Position numbers and translations under genes: made by a program. Shown piece after piece: positions 13,701 to 22,234 of a stretch of DNA of 64,000 nucleotides (the first letter of the stretch is position 1; every line of letters begins with the position of its first letter). The stretch is from Okapia johnstoni (lineage: Eukaryota; Chordata; Mammalia; Artiodactyla; Giraffidae): NCBI GenBank assembly GCA_024291935.2, contig CM044306.1, positions 7,527,001-7,591,000 of the forward strand. Direction: 5' to 3'. A model generated the notes under the pieces. It was not told where the DNA came from, did not search any database, and worked only from the letters and a program-made list of their open reading frames with translations.

Positions 13701-16035
13701 GACTAGACAAGAGAGTGGACATAAAGGAATTAACAGTGGGTTTTTGTTTTCAGTTCTCATCGGTCAGTATTACCATTTTTATGAGTGAAATAAGGGCTAT
13801 TGATAATGGTTGTTGTTTATGTTCTGCAATCTGTTTAAAAACACTCCAGCCAAGTATACAACAGAACATTATTCAGTCTTAAAAACAAATGAAATTCTGG
13901 TGCATGCTACAATATGGATGCTGTGCTGTGTGCTTAGTTGCTCAGTTGTGCCCGACTCTGCGACCCCATGGACAGTAGCCGGGCTAAGCTCCTCTGTCCA
14001 TAGGGATTCTCTAGGCAAGAATACTGGAGTGGGTTGCCATGCCCTCCTTCAGGGGATCTTTCCAACCCAGGAATTGAACTCAGGTCTCCCACATCGTGGA
14101 CAGATTCTTTACCATCTGAGCCACCAGGGAAGCCCACATTATTGATGAACCTGGATTGACCAAAAAGAAAAAGATTCTAAGTAAAAAAGTCAGACACAAA
14201 AATACAAATATTGTATGAGTCCATGTATTGGAGGACCTTAGAATGGGCACATTCACAGTCACAGAAAATAGAACAGAAGTTACCAGGGACTGGGAGGTGT
14301 GGATAAAAGGGAGTTAGTACTTAAAGAGTACAGAGTTCCTGTTTGAAATGATGAAAAAGATCTAGAAATGAACAGTGCTGATAAATCACACAACACCATG
14401 AATGTACTTAATGCCAGTGAATTGCACACTTAAAAATGGTTAAAACTTTTCTGGAACAAATTTTTCAAGAACCAAATATAAAACAAAGCAACACCACTGG
14501 CTGTTTAATTTTGCCCTCCTCCCTCTGCTTTCTCTCAGCAAGGTCACTGTGGTAAATCTGACCCAAAATAAACAAACACAAGCTTTATATTTAAAATTAG
14601 TGTTTTAGTTGGCTTCAAATAGAAAGACAAATAATCAGCGGTCAGAAATGGAAACTAGGTAGTAAATCACAAAAGAACTGTTTTTGTTTTTTTTACACTC
14701 TTCTAATCTCATTTAAAACTAACTGAAAAGAACACAAGCATTACTAATATGACTAAAGTTTCCCCTTCTACATTTCTCACCTAGAATTTTAAAATATATT
14801 CATGCCATTATTTATAAACTCTGAAAACCCCACAAAACTCTAATAAGTTGTTTAAAATGTGAAAATGACTTTAAAAGTTAAAAAAACAAGCTTATTTATT
14901 TTGTAACAACCTTATTTGCAAAGGGTTCAGAAGGTTCTTCCTCTACAATAGGGCTCTGGAACTCTCTACAAGAGCCAACTAGAGAAGAGGCCATTTAGTA
15001 AGCATGTATTATTCAGAGGGCCACTATGAACCTCTGCTCTGCTAGACGCTTGATCTACCTTATTTGGTTCATGTTCACAATGTTCTGGGTCCAGTAGAAG
15101 GAACTGTCTCTATTTTACCAATGAAGTTCAGGAAAATCAAGTCTCTTGCCCAGAGGCAAGACGGGGAAGGTCCTAAGACCCCCAAAGGCCACTTGAGGCT
15201 GGAGGCTTCCTTAGGTGAATAACAGGTGAAAAATCAAAGACTTAAGACTGGATCGAACCTGACTGACTTACAGACTATGGTTAGACCCGTCATTTCAATC
15301 ATCAGCTGCGAAAAATCTGCTCCCCTGGGGTTGCCTTGCTCTCATTGCCCTCCCCTACACGTCTGCTTCAGTCCATGCATCTTGGGCCTAGGGGGTCTTT
15401 CACTTGCAAGGCCGCCCCCATCTACTGCACCCGTTGCTGTAACTAAGTGTCGGCCTCCGTCTCCCAGGGTGGGGAGACTTGGGAACGGCGGTGATCAGAT
15501 CCAGAGGTCGACTCCAACCGTGAGAAAAGGAACCAAACCCAGAGCCGTCCCCGCTCCCACAAAGCTCTAATCTCGGGGTGGGGGGGGGGGGCGGCCCACG
15601 GCCTGGGAGGTGGGACTGGTGAGCCGAAAGCAGGGCGGCCGCTCCAAGGACCCGAGGGGTAGGCTGGGGGAGAAGCCAGTTAAGAGTCAGCCAGCCCAAC
15701 GCGTTTTCAGCTGCAGAGTTGGGGTGGGGGGTGAGAGTGGGGGCGCAGGATGAAGGGGCCAAATCACCCCTCGCCCCGGTCGGGGGATGTGCAGGCGAAG
15801 AGGAGCAAGGACGGTCTCCCGGAAAGGAAGGGCCCCCTGGGACATCCCCGTCCCCCGCCCCTTACTCGGTGATGCGCTTGGCCAGCTCGGTGCAGGCGGC
15901 CGTGGAGTTGGCAGAGAAGACTCGGTAGCCGGTGCGGGCGGCATTCATGGCCGGGCGGGCGGCGGGGCAGGCTCGCGGGGCGCGGAAAGCGGAGGACACG
16001 GAGAGCGGGGGCAGCAGCAGCAGCTTCCTGGGCAT
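1575..16035 (-). CDS. PRPSAP1: PRPSAP1, 5' half of the gene (four coding exons; 3' part off the left edge)
   Basis: Phosphoribosyl pyrophosphate synthetase-associated protein 1 (PAP39) is a catalytically inactive relative of PRPP synthetase that binds PRPS subunits in the cytosol and restrains nucleotide-precursor synthesis. Four minus-strand exons join in phase: 15866-16035 (or from 15948), 12809-12861, 10085-10151 and 1575-1747. The product starts [15 protein letters not shown], continues through [34 protein letters not shown] and [20 protein letters not shown], and stops at MLAKAG with a GT donor. These are the N-terminal PRPP-synthetase-like domain segments of PAP39. All introns are GT-AG. 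From the internal ATG the window encodes the first 125 residues and part of the next codon; the human protein is about 356, so roughly two thirds lies left of the window. Identity is by recognition of the protein sequence and by synteny with SPHK1 and UBE2O. Confidence 0.96.
2300..2523 (-). repeat. Bov-tA SINE with a small internal inverted duplication
   Basis: Standard reverse Bov-tA, but the body contains CCTTTGCCTACCAGGCAAAGG, a perfect hairpin not in the family consensus, at about 2331-2351. Confidence 0.85.
2895..3018 (-). repeat. CHR-type tRNA SINE
   Basis: Reverse CHR SINE recognised by TGACCAGGGACTGAACG and CCACTGGACCACCAGGGAA. Confidence 0.8.
3609..4874 (+). mobile_element. Near full-length fossil mariner (Tc1/mariner, Hsmar1-like) in PRPSAP1 intron 3
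   Basis: The left end TTAGGTTGGTGCAAAAGTAA and the right end (TGTATCAACCTAA) are inverted repeats of the Hsmar1/ruminant mariner type, preceded by TA at 3607-3608 and followed by CA (probably a decayed TA). At 1266 bp the element is essentially full length. Transposase segments are readable in order, including [43 protein letters not shown] and [16 protein letters not shown], but in different frames, so there are several frameshifts. Of the DD34D triad, the second and third Asp are visible. The first, normally in TCDEKW, reads TRNEKR, so it is lost. The element is inactive. Confidence 0.93.
4875..6247. other. PRPSAP1: PRPSAP1 intron 3, mostly unique sequence
   Basis: Contains a G-run at about 5029-5042 and an L2/MIR-like scrap near 4940-5000 (TTACTGAGCACCTTGCATCA). 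No coding feature seen. Confidence 0.5.
6248..6445 (+). repeat. Bov-tA SINE
   Basis: GGCTCAGTGGTAAAGAATCC head and BovA body; forward. Confidence 0.85.
6573..7010 (+). repeat. Probable solo retroviral LTR (class I-like)
   Basis: The stretch has LTR character: a promoter-like part, AATAAA at 6943-6948 followed by a CTCTTGCTGTGTC R/U5-like stretch. No internal viral sequence or second copy is present. The ends are approximate; a 7-nt match (GTGTTAG) on both sides may be the target duplication or chance. Confidence 0.5.
7011..9612. other. PRPSAP1: PRPSAP1 intron 3, old repeat remnants and unique sequence
   Basis: Around 7130-7500 there is an ancient LTR/transposon-like remnant (GTAATGAAGCCTCTGTAAAA, AACTTCCGGGTTGG) that I cannot assign. 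A short CA repeat sits at about 7937-7951. The rest shows nothing recognisable. Confidence 0.45.
9613..9715 (+). repeat. Ruminant L1 3' end with poly(A)
   Basis: CCATGGCTGATTCATGTCAA and AATATTGTAAAGTAATTA, then an A-tract, match the common ruminant L1 3' end. Confidence 0.6.
10085..10151 (-). CDS. PRPSAP1: PRPSAP1 coding exon 3 (67 bp)
   Basis: The exon encodes (E)[21 protein letters not shown](R). The acceptor is ATTTTTCAG, with the exon starting at 10151, and the donor is CAG|GTAAGA at 10084. The segment matches the beta-strand region of the PRPP synthetase fold that carries the conserved RGxDIFIIQ motif. Confidence 0.96.
10240..10472 (+). repeat. BovB LINE 3' end
   Basis: AGAGGATGAGATGGTTGGAT, then GAGCAAGCTCTGGGAGTTAG and GAGCGACTGAACTGAAC are the BovB/BovA 3' region; PRPSAP1 intron 2, about 90 bp upstream of exon 3. 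Confidence 0.75.
10473..11704. other. PRPSAP1: PRPSAP1 intron 2, nothing recognised
   Basis: No exon, RNA gene or clear repeat was identified between the BovB remnant and the local duplication. Confidence 0.45.
11705..11845 (+). repeat. Local duplication, copy 1 (SINE tail plus flank)
   Basis: A CHR SINE 3' part followed by about 58 bp of non-SINE sequence (ending CACAGGCATGTGTTTAACAA) that recurs at 12935-13091. Both copies lie in PRPSAP1 introns, either side of exon 2. Confidence 0.75.
12256..12395 (+). repeat. CHR-type tRNA SINE
   Basis: ATTTCCCTGGCAGTCCAGTA head and CCCACATACTCCACTTGGTG tail. Confidence 0.8.
12809..12861 (-). CDS. PRPSAP1: PRPSAP1 coding exon 2 (53 bp)
   Basis: This short exon encodes (E)[17 protein letters not shown]. 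The acceptor is a pyrimidine tract ending TTTAG and the donor is AG|GTAAGT at 12808. One base completes the Glu codon of exon 1, and the last G is completed by exon 3. Most gene finders would miss it by length; the phase arithmetic 1 + 51 + 1 supports it. Confidence 0.95.
12935..13091 (+). repeat. Local duplication, copy 2
   Basis: Second copy of the 11705-11845 block, with the same SINE tail and the same downstream flank; a few substitutions and small indels separate them. It is preceded by a reverse CHR SINE end (12898-12934), so the SINE pieces here face each other. Confidence 0.75.
13479..13668 (+). repeat. Bov-tA SINE (forward arm of an inverted pair)
   Basis: Full-length-looking forward Bov-tA in PRPSAP1 intron 1, from GGCTTCCCTCGTGGCTCAG to GACTGAGTGACTAAC. 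Confidence 0.88.
13830..14460 (+). repeat. Ancient L1 3' end, split by a Bov-tA
   Basis: AACATTATTCAGTCTTAAAA and CATGCTACAATATGGATG before the SINE, then ACCAGGGACTGGGAGG and TGAATTGCACACTTAAAAAT after it, are the L1M-type 3' end. Confidence 0.7.
13918..14137 (-). repeat. Bov-tA SINE (reverse arm of an inverted pair)
   Basis: Reverse Bov-tA inserted into the L1 remnant, ending ATCTGAGCCACCAGGGAAGC. Confidence 0.88.
14461..15429. other. PRPSAP1: PRPSAP1 intron 1, A/T-rich then unique
   Basis: A/T-rich sequence passes into the CpG island with no recognised element apart from possible old repeat scraps near 15000-15130. Confidence 0.45.
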
Positions 16036-16610
16036 CGTCCGGCCCGGGGGCGCGGTTACGGCCGGCCCGCGCAGGGCTGCACCGGGGAGCGGTTTTGACG
16101 GAAGCGGCCGCGAGGCCAGCGCAGCGAAAGCGCCGAGAAAACCGACACGGGGGGCCGGGGCGGGGGAGTCTCGAGAGCCCCAACCTCCTCGTACCAAAGG
16201 CCACTCGCTGAGGAACCTGGCGCGACGAGAGAGCGAAGCAACCTGCGCCGCAAACACCTCAAAGATAGCGACGAGGGCACCGCCCCCTCTGGGAATCCGA
16301 GAGGCGCAGCTAGAGCGCCCGCACGGTCGCCATCTCAGATGAGGGCAGGGCGGTGAGCACCTCTCCACAAGCTTAGTTTTTCACAGGGAGGCATCAAAAA
16401 TTCGTTTCGCCACTTTGATCTTGTCGTCCCACGGGGGTTCTTTTGCTTTCACGTTCTCGGGCGGTGCAGCCTGACTGTGTAGTGGTGCCAGCCTGTCCAA
16501 CTTTTTCCTGCCAGGATCCAAAATGTCTGCCCCTGCGCTGGCTGACGATCTAGCCCTGAGCCTCTATGGTAACACTGCCCGAGAGCCCTGCGAGGCGCAT
16601 GCGCTGGGCT
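15430..16610 (-). promoter_or_regulatory. PRPSAP1: CpG-island promoter and 5' UTR region of PRPSAP1
   Basis: CpG-dense, GC-rich sequence surrounds PRPSAP1 exon 1 and stops abruptly on both sides. There is no TATA box at a sensible distance. A YY1-like element (GAGATGGCGACC on the minus strand, about 16327-16338) lies about 300 bp upstream of the long-form ATG, in a position common for TATA-less housekeeping promoters. An NRF1 palindrome GCGCATGCGC sits at 16595-16604. The transcription start itself cannot be read from sequence. Confidence 0.75.
15866..16035 (-). CDS. PRPSAP1: PRPSAP1 coding exon 1 with two in-frame ATGs
   Basis: The exon ends ATC ACC GA with donor GTAAGG at 15865. Two in-frame starts are possible: ATG at 15948-15946 ([11 protein letters not shown] at -3) and ATG at 16035-16033 ([14 protein letters not shown] at -3), which adds 29 residues. 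The shorter start gives the classical PAP39 form. As I recall, human annotation also carries a form with the longer N terminus. The 29-residue extension has five Arg/Lys and no acidic residue. Confidence 0.93.
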
Positions 16611-17329
16611 GGGAGGTTGCCTGGGATACAGGAATGCCCGAAAGGTGGTGTATTCCTAAACCAGGTGTTTATTCCGCAAACAGACTCCAGTCTGGCTCTC
16701 TGAACGAGTCAAAGCATTCTTGCACTGTTTGCTCTCGGTCAGAAAAGCCCTTCTCTGCGCCCTTGTCCCTCGAAGACCCACTCACGTGACATCTGCTCCA
16801 CTGGGTCTTTCTCGATATTTCAGCCACAGTAAACCACACTCGCCCACTGGACTGTTCCATGCACTGCACCGTGTATAGTTGCTTCTATTTTAACTTAGTT
16901 TTGTGAACGTCTGACTTTCCAACTAGGATGTAAGTCCTCTTAGGGCAAGATCATTTGGCGCTTTTGTCTTTCCCAGGGTCCAGGGCGGTGTTATGAGTTC
17001 CAGAGGCACGCAATCAATCCCCGTTAATTAAGATCCAAGAAGAAAGTTAAAGGGCGAGGAAACATTTGAGTCACTGTTTATCAGTTGCCCCAGGATTGGG
17101 GAGGGAGGCTGATCTCCTGTTTCTTCTTATTCTGAGGACTCTGCCTGTTGTGACATCAAGCTTGAGGGAGCAATTGATTGTGACTCTTGGGCTGTGAAGC
17201 CTCCCAAGCCTCAAGCTTCAGGATTTGGAAATTGAACTGCCCCAGGGCCTGTTAGCAGCCTGACCCACATTCCAGCTGCCTCTGCAGAATTACTGACACA
17301 TTTTTCTTTTTCTTTTAAGTAATATATAT
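16611..17329. other. Intergenic, upstream of PRPSAP1
   Basis: Includes a short L2-like stretch around 16850-16980. No gene seen. Confidence 0.4.
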
Positions 17330-17513
17330 TTGTAAATATTTATTTACTTCGGCTGCACTGAGCCTCAGTTGCGGTACGTGGGATCTTTAGCTGTGGCATG
17401 CGAACTCTTAGTTGAGGCATGTGGGATCTAGTTCTCTGACCAGGGAGTGAACCCAGGCCCCCTGTATTGGGAGTGTGGAGTCTTAGCCACTGGACCAGCA
17501 AGGGAGTCCCTCA
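17330..17513 (-). repeat. CHR-type tRNA SINE next to the provirus
   Basis: Reverse CHR SINE ending CCACTGGACCAGCAAGGGAG; the provirus target site follows within 5 bp. Confidence 0.8.
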
Positions 17514-17521
17514 GGTTACAT

Positions 17522-18035
17522 TGAAGAAGGAATTCGTAGGGCCCGAACTCCATCTTAGGCTTGTTCGTGCTGATCAGGTTCGGCCACCTCTCTAATGGAC
17601 TCTGAACTCTGTGCTTAGTGCCTGTGGAAATGACAATAGAAGGATAAGACCCCCTCCGGACAGGTCATAAATTTTTATCTGTAACCTCAGGCTTATTGAT
17701 TATTGACTGTTTGGAATGTAACCTCAGGCTTATTGATTACTGACTGTTTGGAATGTAACCTCAGGCTTATTGATTATTGACTGTTTGAACACATAACACA
17801 TGAATGATGGGGTTATTGTGATTGTATTTACCTTTCCTTTGTTTATGTAAGTCACAAGGAAATTGGGTGGGTTCAGACACGTACACATGGGGTATAAAAG
17901 ATTTTCACAAATGCTGGTCGGGGTCCTTGGCTAAGAGAATACTCTGCCTTGGGCCCGCCAGTGTAATAAACTGCACTTCACTATCTGCATCGTCCTTCTG
18001 AGGGAGCTTGTTTCCTGGAACGCGTGGCTATAACA
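17522..18035 (+). repeat. 5' LTR of the deleted provirus
   Basis: Begins TGAAGAAGG and ends TAACA. It has a TATA box TATAAAAG at 17893-17900, a poly(A) signal AATAAA at 17965-17970, and three tandem copies of a 37-bp unit in U3 starting at 17680, 17717 and 17754 (the third is cut short). It was inserted next to a CHR SINE about 1.5 kb from PRPSAP1 exon 1, in the divergent orientation. Confidence 0.93.
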
Positions 18036-18037
18036 TT

Positions 18038-18055
18038 TGGTGCATTGGCCGGGAA
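18038..18055 (+). other. Proviral primer-binding site, tRNA-Gly type
   Basis: TGGTGCATTGGCCGGGAA is the exact complement of the 3' 18 nt of mammalian tRNA-Gly(GCC) with its CCA tail. It sits 2 nt after the LTR end, as expected for a retroviral minus-strand primer site. Confidence 0.9.
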
Positions 18056-18611
18056 GCTCCTCACTTTGAGGAGACAGGTCTCGTTTGAGGCCACCCCGAG
18101 GCTTTGTAGCTTAAATCTCCCAGAGGGGGAAAGGCACCTCGCCCCTCTGGAAGAACTCGGCCTTTCAATGCCCGGTTTCTTCGCTTTGGCAGGTAGTGAA
18201 CGGCAGCAAGGGAACTGAACGCTCAGGTGTGGCGGAACCCACCCGGTAGGGTGGAAGAGGGGGCCTGATCACCCCCCTGGGAGGGACCAGAAGGGAGACA
18301 CATAGGAAACTGGTTTAGGTGGGCGACAATAGCTACTCAGCAATCGGGTCAACAGCCGTGCCAGGGATAAAGAAAGGGAACTTAGGGTTTAAGAAAGCCA
18401 GTTAGGAGGTGTGTCCACGCCGTCTTAGGGAAAATGCCGAATGGTCGCCACAGGGTTTTAGGAAGGAGATATTGAATTCCGTGTGCTCGTATTCTGCCCT
18501 CCCCCAGGAGGTACCCATCTGCTGTGTGACCCATCATCTCCCCTACCAGTGGAAACAGGTAGATTGACTTCTCGGGAAGGCCCTGGGACAGGGAAATCCA
18601 GAGGTAAGAAA

Positions 18612-18964
18612 ATGGGAGGAAGCGGATCTAAGGCCACTGTATTGGAGAATATGATTAAGAATTTTAAGAAAGGGTTCGATGGAGACTATGGGAAGAAAAT
18701 GACACCCGGCCGGCTCCGTACCCTTTGTGAAGTCGAATGTTGTGTATACATCGCTGACCTGTCTAAAAATGTATCTACTGCCTTGGAAGATATGCAAAAT
18801 CAAGTGAAAGCAATGTCTGATAAAAATATTCCCTTTTGGTCCTGTCCTGGGTAAAGGGAGATTGGTGGAAGACTATTGTTACTGTTGTCATAATAGTTCT
18901 AATCATACTGCTTTGTGGGCCCTGCTTCTTACAATGTCTTGTGAACTTTGTAACCCAGAGGTAG
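18612..18964 (+). pseudogene. Proviral gag matrix start joined to env transmembrane end
   Basis: An ATG at 18612 opens an 80-codon frame to TAA at 18852. It begins with MGG, a likely myristoylation start of a gag matrix. After roughly 43 residues it changes character to an env-like segment (CCVYIADLSKN, a TM-subunit ectodomain motif after the CC). A hydrophobic membrane-spanning segment and short cytoplasmic tail can be read in another frame from 18851 to a stop at 18962. So a deletion of several kilobases fused gag to env, and a later or simultaneous frameshift cuts the membrane part off. No functional product is expected. Confidence 0.78.
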
Positions 18965-19061
18965 ATAGCGTTCTCTCATGTGGGTGGCCAGAGGGCTAAA
19001 GTACAATATATCTCAATAAATGATGCTCGTTATGAAAACTATGAGCATCAAGAGGGGGGAA

Positions 19062-19578
19062 TGAAGAAGGAATTCATAGGGCCCGAACTCCATCTTAGGC
19101 TTGTTCGTGCTGATCATGTTCGGCCACCTCTCTAATGGACTCTGAACTCTGTGCTTAGTGCCTGTGGAAATGACAATAGAAGGATAAGACCCCCTCCGGA
19201 CAGGTCATAAATTTTTATCTGTAACCTCAGGCTTATTGATTATTGACTGTTTGGAGTGTAACCTCAGGCTTATTGATTATTGACTGTTTGGAATGTAACC
19301 TCAGGCTTATTGATTATTGACTGTTTGAACACATAACACATGAATGATGGGGTTATTGTGATTGTATTTACCTTTCCTTTGTTTATGTAAGTCACAAGGA
19401 AATTGGGTGGTGGGTTCAGACACGTACACATGGGGTATAAAAGATTTTCACAAATGCTGGTCGGGGTCCTTGGCTAAGAGGATATTCTGCCTTGGGCCCG
19501 CCGCTGTGATAAACTGCACTTCACTCTCTGCATCGTCCTTCTAAGTGAGCTTGTTTCCTGGAACGCGTGGCTCTAACA
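19062..19578 (+). repeat. 3' LTR of the deleted provirus
   Basis: 517 bp, matching the 5' LTR apart from 13 substitutions and 3 extra bases (GGTGGTGGG). The 37-bp U3 repeats start at 19220, 19257 and 19294 and the TATA box is at 19436-19443. The poly(A) hexamer is GATAAA (19508-19513) instead of AATAAA. Confidence 0.93.
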
Positions 19579-20019
19579 ACATCTATCTATTTATGTCTCC
19601 CACCCCTCAAACCTCAAACTAAACCCATCTTTGTTTTCTTGATTCTCTCCAAACTGACCTGCTCCTCTGTTCCTTCTGTGAGTAAACATAACATGAGGTT
19701 CCCAGTCAATAAAGTGCAAGAGAAGCCTTGACACTTTCCTTTCCTTCCCTTTCTATGTCTATCCATTTATCCATATATTAACATTGACTGAGCATCTGCT
19801 GTTTGCCAGGCTCATTTTAAGTAGTTTGGGATACTTTAGAGGAAAAAAAAAAAAAAAGACAAAAATTCCTACCCTGGAGAGGAACATCTATCAGGGGGAC
19901 AGAGATTGGAAAATAAACATAATAATTGAGTAAATTATATAGTATGTTAGAAGTTGTATTTATTTCCTATGGCAGCAGTAACGAATTACCACAACGGGAC
20001 TTAAAGGTGAAAAAATAAA

Positions 20020-20213
20020 GTGTCAGTCACTCAGTTGTGTCCCATTCTGCGACCCCATGGACTCTAGCCCTCCAGGCTCCTCTGTCCATGGGATTTCCCA
20101 GGCAAGAATACTGGAGTGGGTTGTCATTCCCTTCCCCAGGGGATCTTCTCAACCCAGGGATCAAACCCGGGTCTCCTGCATTGCAGGTGGATTCTTTACC
20201 ATCTGAGCTTCGA
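20020..20213 (-). repeat. Bov-tA SINE
   Basis: Reverse copy with GATCAAACCCGGGTCTCCTG and TTTACCATCTGAGC. Confidence 0.88.
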
Positions 20214-20716
20214 AGTGGCTTAAAATGACACCACACCATCTTACAGTTCTGGAGGTCAAAGGTCCTACAATGGAGGTGTTGGCAGGCTGATTTCCTCCTG
20301 AAGATTCTGGAAGAGAATGCATTTCCTTGCCTTTTCCACTCTCTAGAGACCACTTCTCTCCTTGGCTAGTGGTCCCCATCCTCCATCTTCAAAACCAACA
20401 ACCTATCTTCTTCAAATCTCTCTTTCATCTTTGCTTCCATTCACATATCTTTACCCACTCTGACATCCCTGCCCCCGTCTTATTGACTTTTGTGATGACA
20501 TTGCATCCAACTGGAGAATCCAGTAAAATCTCCCCATCTCAAGGACCTAACTTCATCTCATCTGTGAAGTCACTTTTACCATATAAAAAGGTAATAAAAA
20601 AGTGATCAAAGAAATTTTCACATATTGAGATGTGGGAAGTCATTCTGGCTTATACATGAGTTAACTTGAATTTTACACTAACTCTAACAGTCTATTAATG
20701 GCCTATGAAAATTACA

Positions 20717-20999
20717 GTGTGCTGCTGCTGCTGCTGCTAAGTCGCTTCAGTCGTGTCTGACTCTGTGCGACCCCATAGACAGCAGCCCACCAGGCTCTGC
20801 CATCCCTGGGATTCTCCAGGCAAGAACACTGGAGTGGGTTGCCATTTCCTTCTCCAATGCATGAAAGTGAAAAGTGAAAGTGAAGTCACTCAGTCGTGTC
20901 CGACTCTTAGCGACCCCGTGAACTGCAGCCCACCAGGCTCCTCTGTCCATGGGATTTTCCAGGCAAGAGTACTGGAGTGGGTTGCCATTGCCTTCTCCG
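20717..20999 (-). repeat. BOV-A2 dimeric SINE with GCT repeat
   Basis: Two BovA monomers joined by the linker ATGCATGAAAGTGAAAAGTG; the GCT trinucleotide end is at the left. Confidence 0.9.
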
Positions 21000-21066
21000 A
21001 ATTACAGTGTACATCTGTTTTAATTATTAAGGAAAAGGGCACACTGACCAGAAGTAAAGAATGAAA

Positions 21067-21256
21067 GTAAAAGTGTTAGTCGCTCAGTCATGTCCGACTT
21101 TTTTCGACCCCATAGACTGTAGCCAGCCAGGCTCCTCTCTCCATAGGGTTCTCCAGGCAAGAATACTGGAATGGGTTGTCATTTCCTTCTCCAGGGGATC
21201 TTCCCAAACCAGGGATTGAACCTGGGTCTCCTGTGTTGCAGGCAGATTCTTTATCT
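21067..21256 (-). repeat. Bov-tA SINE
   Basis: Reverse copy, TTAGTCGCTCAGTCATGTCC to TTGCAGGCAGATTCTTTA. Confidence 0.85.
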
Positions 21257-21627
21257 GGGCAAAGTAAAGAATGTACATGTTAAAAATAAAGACTGAATGC
21301 CTCCCTTCGTGGGATGCCAATGTTGGTTACCCTTTCAATGATAAGACTCCTTTCCCAGGCGCCAAGGCCATGAGTCACTGTGTTCCTGCTGATCTGTTTG
21401 TTGTTTTTTTTTTTTTTTAATTTTGAAAGAATGTCTTGCTGACTTGTTTGATGTTCTTTGTCCTAATAAGACATAAAACTGAGCTGAAAACCATGCCTCT
21501 CTGGAGCAGTTCTTCAGAGTTATCTGGGAGGCTATCTTCCAGCCTATACTTTGGCTCAAACAATACCATTTTCTTTTCCTATTATAGTTTTTTTGTTGTT
21601 GCTTTCTGTTTTGTTTTGTTCCAAGGC

Positions 21628-21728
21628 ATGTGAAACTTCTCTGACCAGGGATCAAACCATTGCCCCCCCTACCACCACCACCGCTGTGGAAGTGCAGAGT
21701 CTTAAACACTGGGCTACCAGGAAAGTCC
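21628..21728 (-). repeat. CHR-type tRNA SINE
   Basis: CTGACCAGGGATCAAACC and ACTGGGCTACCAGGAAAGTC. Confidence 0.75.
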
Positions 21729-22002
21729 CTTAGATCGTTCACTGATTATTTTCTTTGACAAGGGGATCCGGATGTCAACATCTTTGGAGGACTGTTATCC
21801 TTGCTACCACAGGAGAAAAAAATAGGAAAAAGAGCAGAAGAGGGTTCTGGGGTGGGGTACCAAACAAGTTTTGTGTTTTCTACTTTCCGAAACTTCTGGA
21901 AGCTCTCCCACCTTCTTAGACCTGTGATAGGTATCTCACTAGAGTAGCCAGCTCCTCCCTACTGGGTTCCATTCATAATGACCTCTTCTTTACCCCCTGG
22001 AG

Positions 22003-22110
22003 AAGGGAAAGGCCACCCACTCCAGTATTCTGGCCTGGAGAATTCCATGGACTACATACAGTCCACGGGGTCTCAAAGAGTTGGACACGACTTAGCGACT
22101 TTCACTTTCG
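22003..22110 (+). repeat. BovA monomer fragment
   Basis: CACTCCAGTATTCTGGCCTG to GACACGACTTAGCGAC, with no tRNA head. Confidence 0.8.
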
Positions 22111-22234
22111 TCTACCTGACACAGGAATGACCTGGAGGATCAGAGTCTATGTTTCTGATTATTGTGATTCAACAAGTTTGGGAAATACTCTGTGACCTGT
22201 CCTCCACATAAGCCAGCCTGGGATTTACATATAC

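Larger units (their letters stand above)
17522..19578 (+). mobile_element. Internally deleted class I endogenous retrovirus (two LTRs, gag-env fusion)
   Basis: LTRs at 17522-18035 and 19062-19578 flank about 1.03 kb of internal sequence. The 4-bp duplication ACAT (17518-17521 and 19579-19582) marks the insertion; 4 bp is usual for gammaretroviral integrases. An 18-nt primer site (18038-18055) is complementary to the tRNA-Gly 3' end, and a purine tract (19051-19061) precedes the 3' LTR. Internally only a gag matrix start and an env transmembrane end remain; pro, pol and most of gag and env are missing. I count 13 substitutions and one 3-bp indel between the LTRs (about 2.5%), so the insertion is fairly young in mammalian terms. 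It is defective. Confidence 0.93.

Noticed and set aside
15572..15745. Possible G-quadruplexes in the PRPSAP1 CpG island
   Set aside because: The G-runs do not give four separate runs of three with short loops; the longest is one run of ten after one of four.
18483..18611. Upstream in-frame extension of the proviral gag frame
   Set aside because: The codons before the ATG at 18612 are leader sequence that happens to be open; the MGG start fits a myristoylated matrix protein.
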